Assembly (NCBI GenBank): GCA_003136515.1
Contig: PLEU01000068.1
Location: 11,137 to 17,650 of the forward strand
DNA length: 6,514 nt
Source: Spartobacteria bacterium
GTDB taxonomy: Bacteria > Verrucomicrobiota > Verrucomicrobiae > Chthoniobacterales > UBA6821
Direction of reading: 5' to 3'
Of the stretch, positions 6,016 through 6,514 are shown one piece after another. The position numbers were made by a program, and so were the translations under genes. Every line of letters starts with the position of its first letter. Position 1 is the stretch's first letter. The notes beneath the pieces were generated by a model. That model saw nothing but the letters and a program-made list of their open reading frames with translations. It searched no databases and had not been told where the DNA came from.

Positions 6016-6514
6016 CTAATAATCGTTTCCACTCTCCATCTTGCAACTCACCATCTCGGCAAAAACCTTCCCGACAAAGATATCGACCTCGGCGCGTAAC
6101 GGGAGTCGCTGGGCATCATCGGACATCCAGACACGCCCTGAACGGAACTTGCGATGAGGGGTGAGCCGCCCCTTGTTCACTCCATGAGTCTCGATGCTCT
6201 GAATGCGGATCGTGAATCGGATGGTATGGATTTTCCTGCCCAGCATGGTGAGGGAGTCATGTCCGGCCACCGTGAGATCGACAAGATAGGGACTCTCGTC
6301 AGGAAAGACGACCAGACGGATTTTATCGCCATCGTGCAGTGGCAGACTCCGGACACAGAGCATAGCAGCAAAGAGATCGCGGACTCCGGGCAGATCGCGT
6401 GATTCCCACGGTTTTTTTTCCGACGTCAGCCGATGGCAGGCAAAGACATTTCCCTGACGGAACACGGCATCGCTCAGAATATCCTTCTTCCCCTCGCACT
6501 CCTCCATATGGAAC
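6016..6514 (-). CDS. DUF3108 domain protein (5' end off window)
   Basis: The last 165 or so residues of a protein whose start lies beyond the right edge. The frame is open through 6513, and the ATG at 6507 is probably internal. The DUF3108 (PF11306) pattern is clear. An acidic-aromatic lead-in is followed by DLPGVRDLFAAMLCVRSLPL, where the family has a conserved D-x-L-s-a-l-Y-y-l-R-t-l-p-L. Next come HDGDKIRLVVF, a strand with LTVAGHDSL, a T/IRFTIRIQ strand and the terminal RVWMSDDAQRLPLRAEVDIF-type motif, followed by VGKVFAEM. The family is usually secreted or periplasmic, with a beta-rich fold and no established biochemical function. The signal peptide, if any, is outside the window. A run of eight A's on the coding strand (plus-strand T run near 6412-6419, S-E-K-K-P) is intact in frame. 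It converges on pckG, so no operon link is visible. Confidence 0.85.
   Translation of the reverse strand, partial: FHMEECEGKKDILSDAVFRQGNVFACHRLTSEKKPWESRDLPGVRDLFAAMLCVRSLPLHDGDKIRLVVFPDESPYLVDLTVAGHDSLTMLGRKIHTIRFTIRIQSIETHGVNKGRLTPHRKFRSGRVWMSDDAQRLPLRAEVDIFVGKVFAEMVSCKMESGNDY

Noticed and set aside
6154..6402. 82-codon plus-strand ORF opposite the DUF3108 gene
   Set aside because: The minus-strand frame has the full DUF3108 pattern; this one has no motif.

Overview
The window looks like an ordinary chromosomal segment of a moderately GC-rich, Gram-negative-type bacterium. A Verrucomicrobiota or other PVC-group origin is my best guess. It rests on a GTP-type PEP carboxykinase, a rhomboid-fold protein with a short conserved C-terminal tail, a DUF3108 protein and a WaaE-like glycosyltransferase. 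This is inference from gene content and not a lineage marker. I saw no rRNA, tRNA, CRISPR array, insertion sequence, phage gene or attachment site.

Layout. Positions 1-3737 carry five genes on the minus strand, read right to left: a YjjP/ThrE N-terminal-domain protein (2934-3737), a YjjB/ThrE_2 protein (2455-2937), a rhomboid-like membrane protein (1469-2392), mazG (618-1457) and a family-2 glycosyltransferase that runs off the left edge (1-621). Spacing is tight: 4-base ATGA overlaps join the first two genes and the last two, an 11-base gap precedes mazG, and the longest gap is 62 bases before the rhomboid-like gene. One operon is likely. On the plus strand, reading divergently from about 3849 to 5705, is a complete GTP-dependent phosphoenolpyruvate carboxykinase (pckG). 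A roughly 310-base convergent intergenic stretch (5706-6015) holds weak hairpins, a 9-base direct repeat and one possible 28-codon ORF. Past it, a DUF3108 protein on the minus strand (6016-6514) is cut by the right edge.

How the genes fit together. PckG interconverts oxaloacetate and PEP at the C4/C3 junction of central metabolism. The divergent pair resembles the split ThrE-superfamily transporter YjjPB, reported in E. coli to export succinate, so the shared 3738-3848 region could co-ordinate C4-acid production and export. That link is inference. MazG (nucleotide-pool housekeeping) and the sugar transferase (probably lipopolysaccharide core or another envelope glycan) look like operon passengers. 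The rhomboid-like protein keeps the fold signatures but appears to have lost the catalytic serine, making it a probable pseudoprotease. This is the most unusual coding feature here. I found no clearly new multi-gene system.
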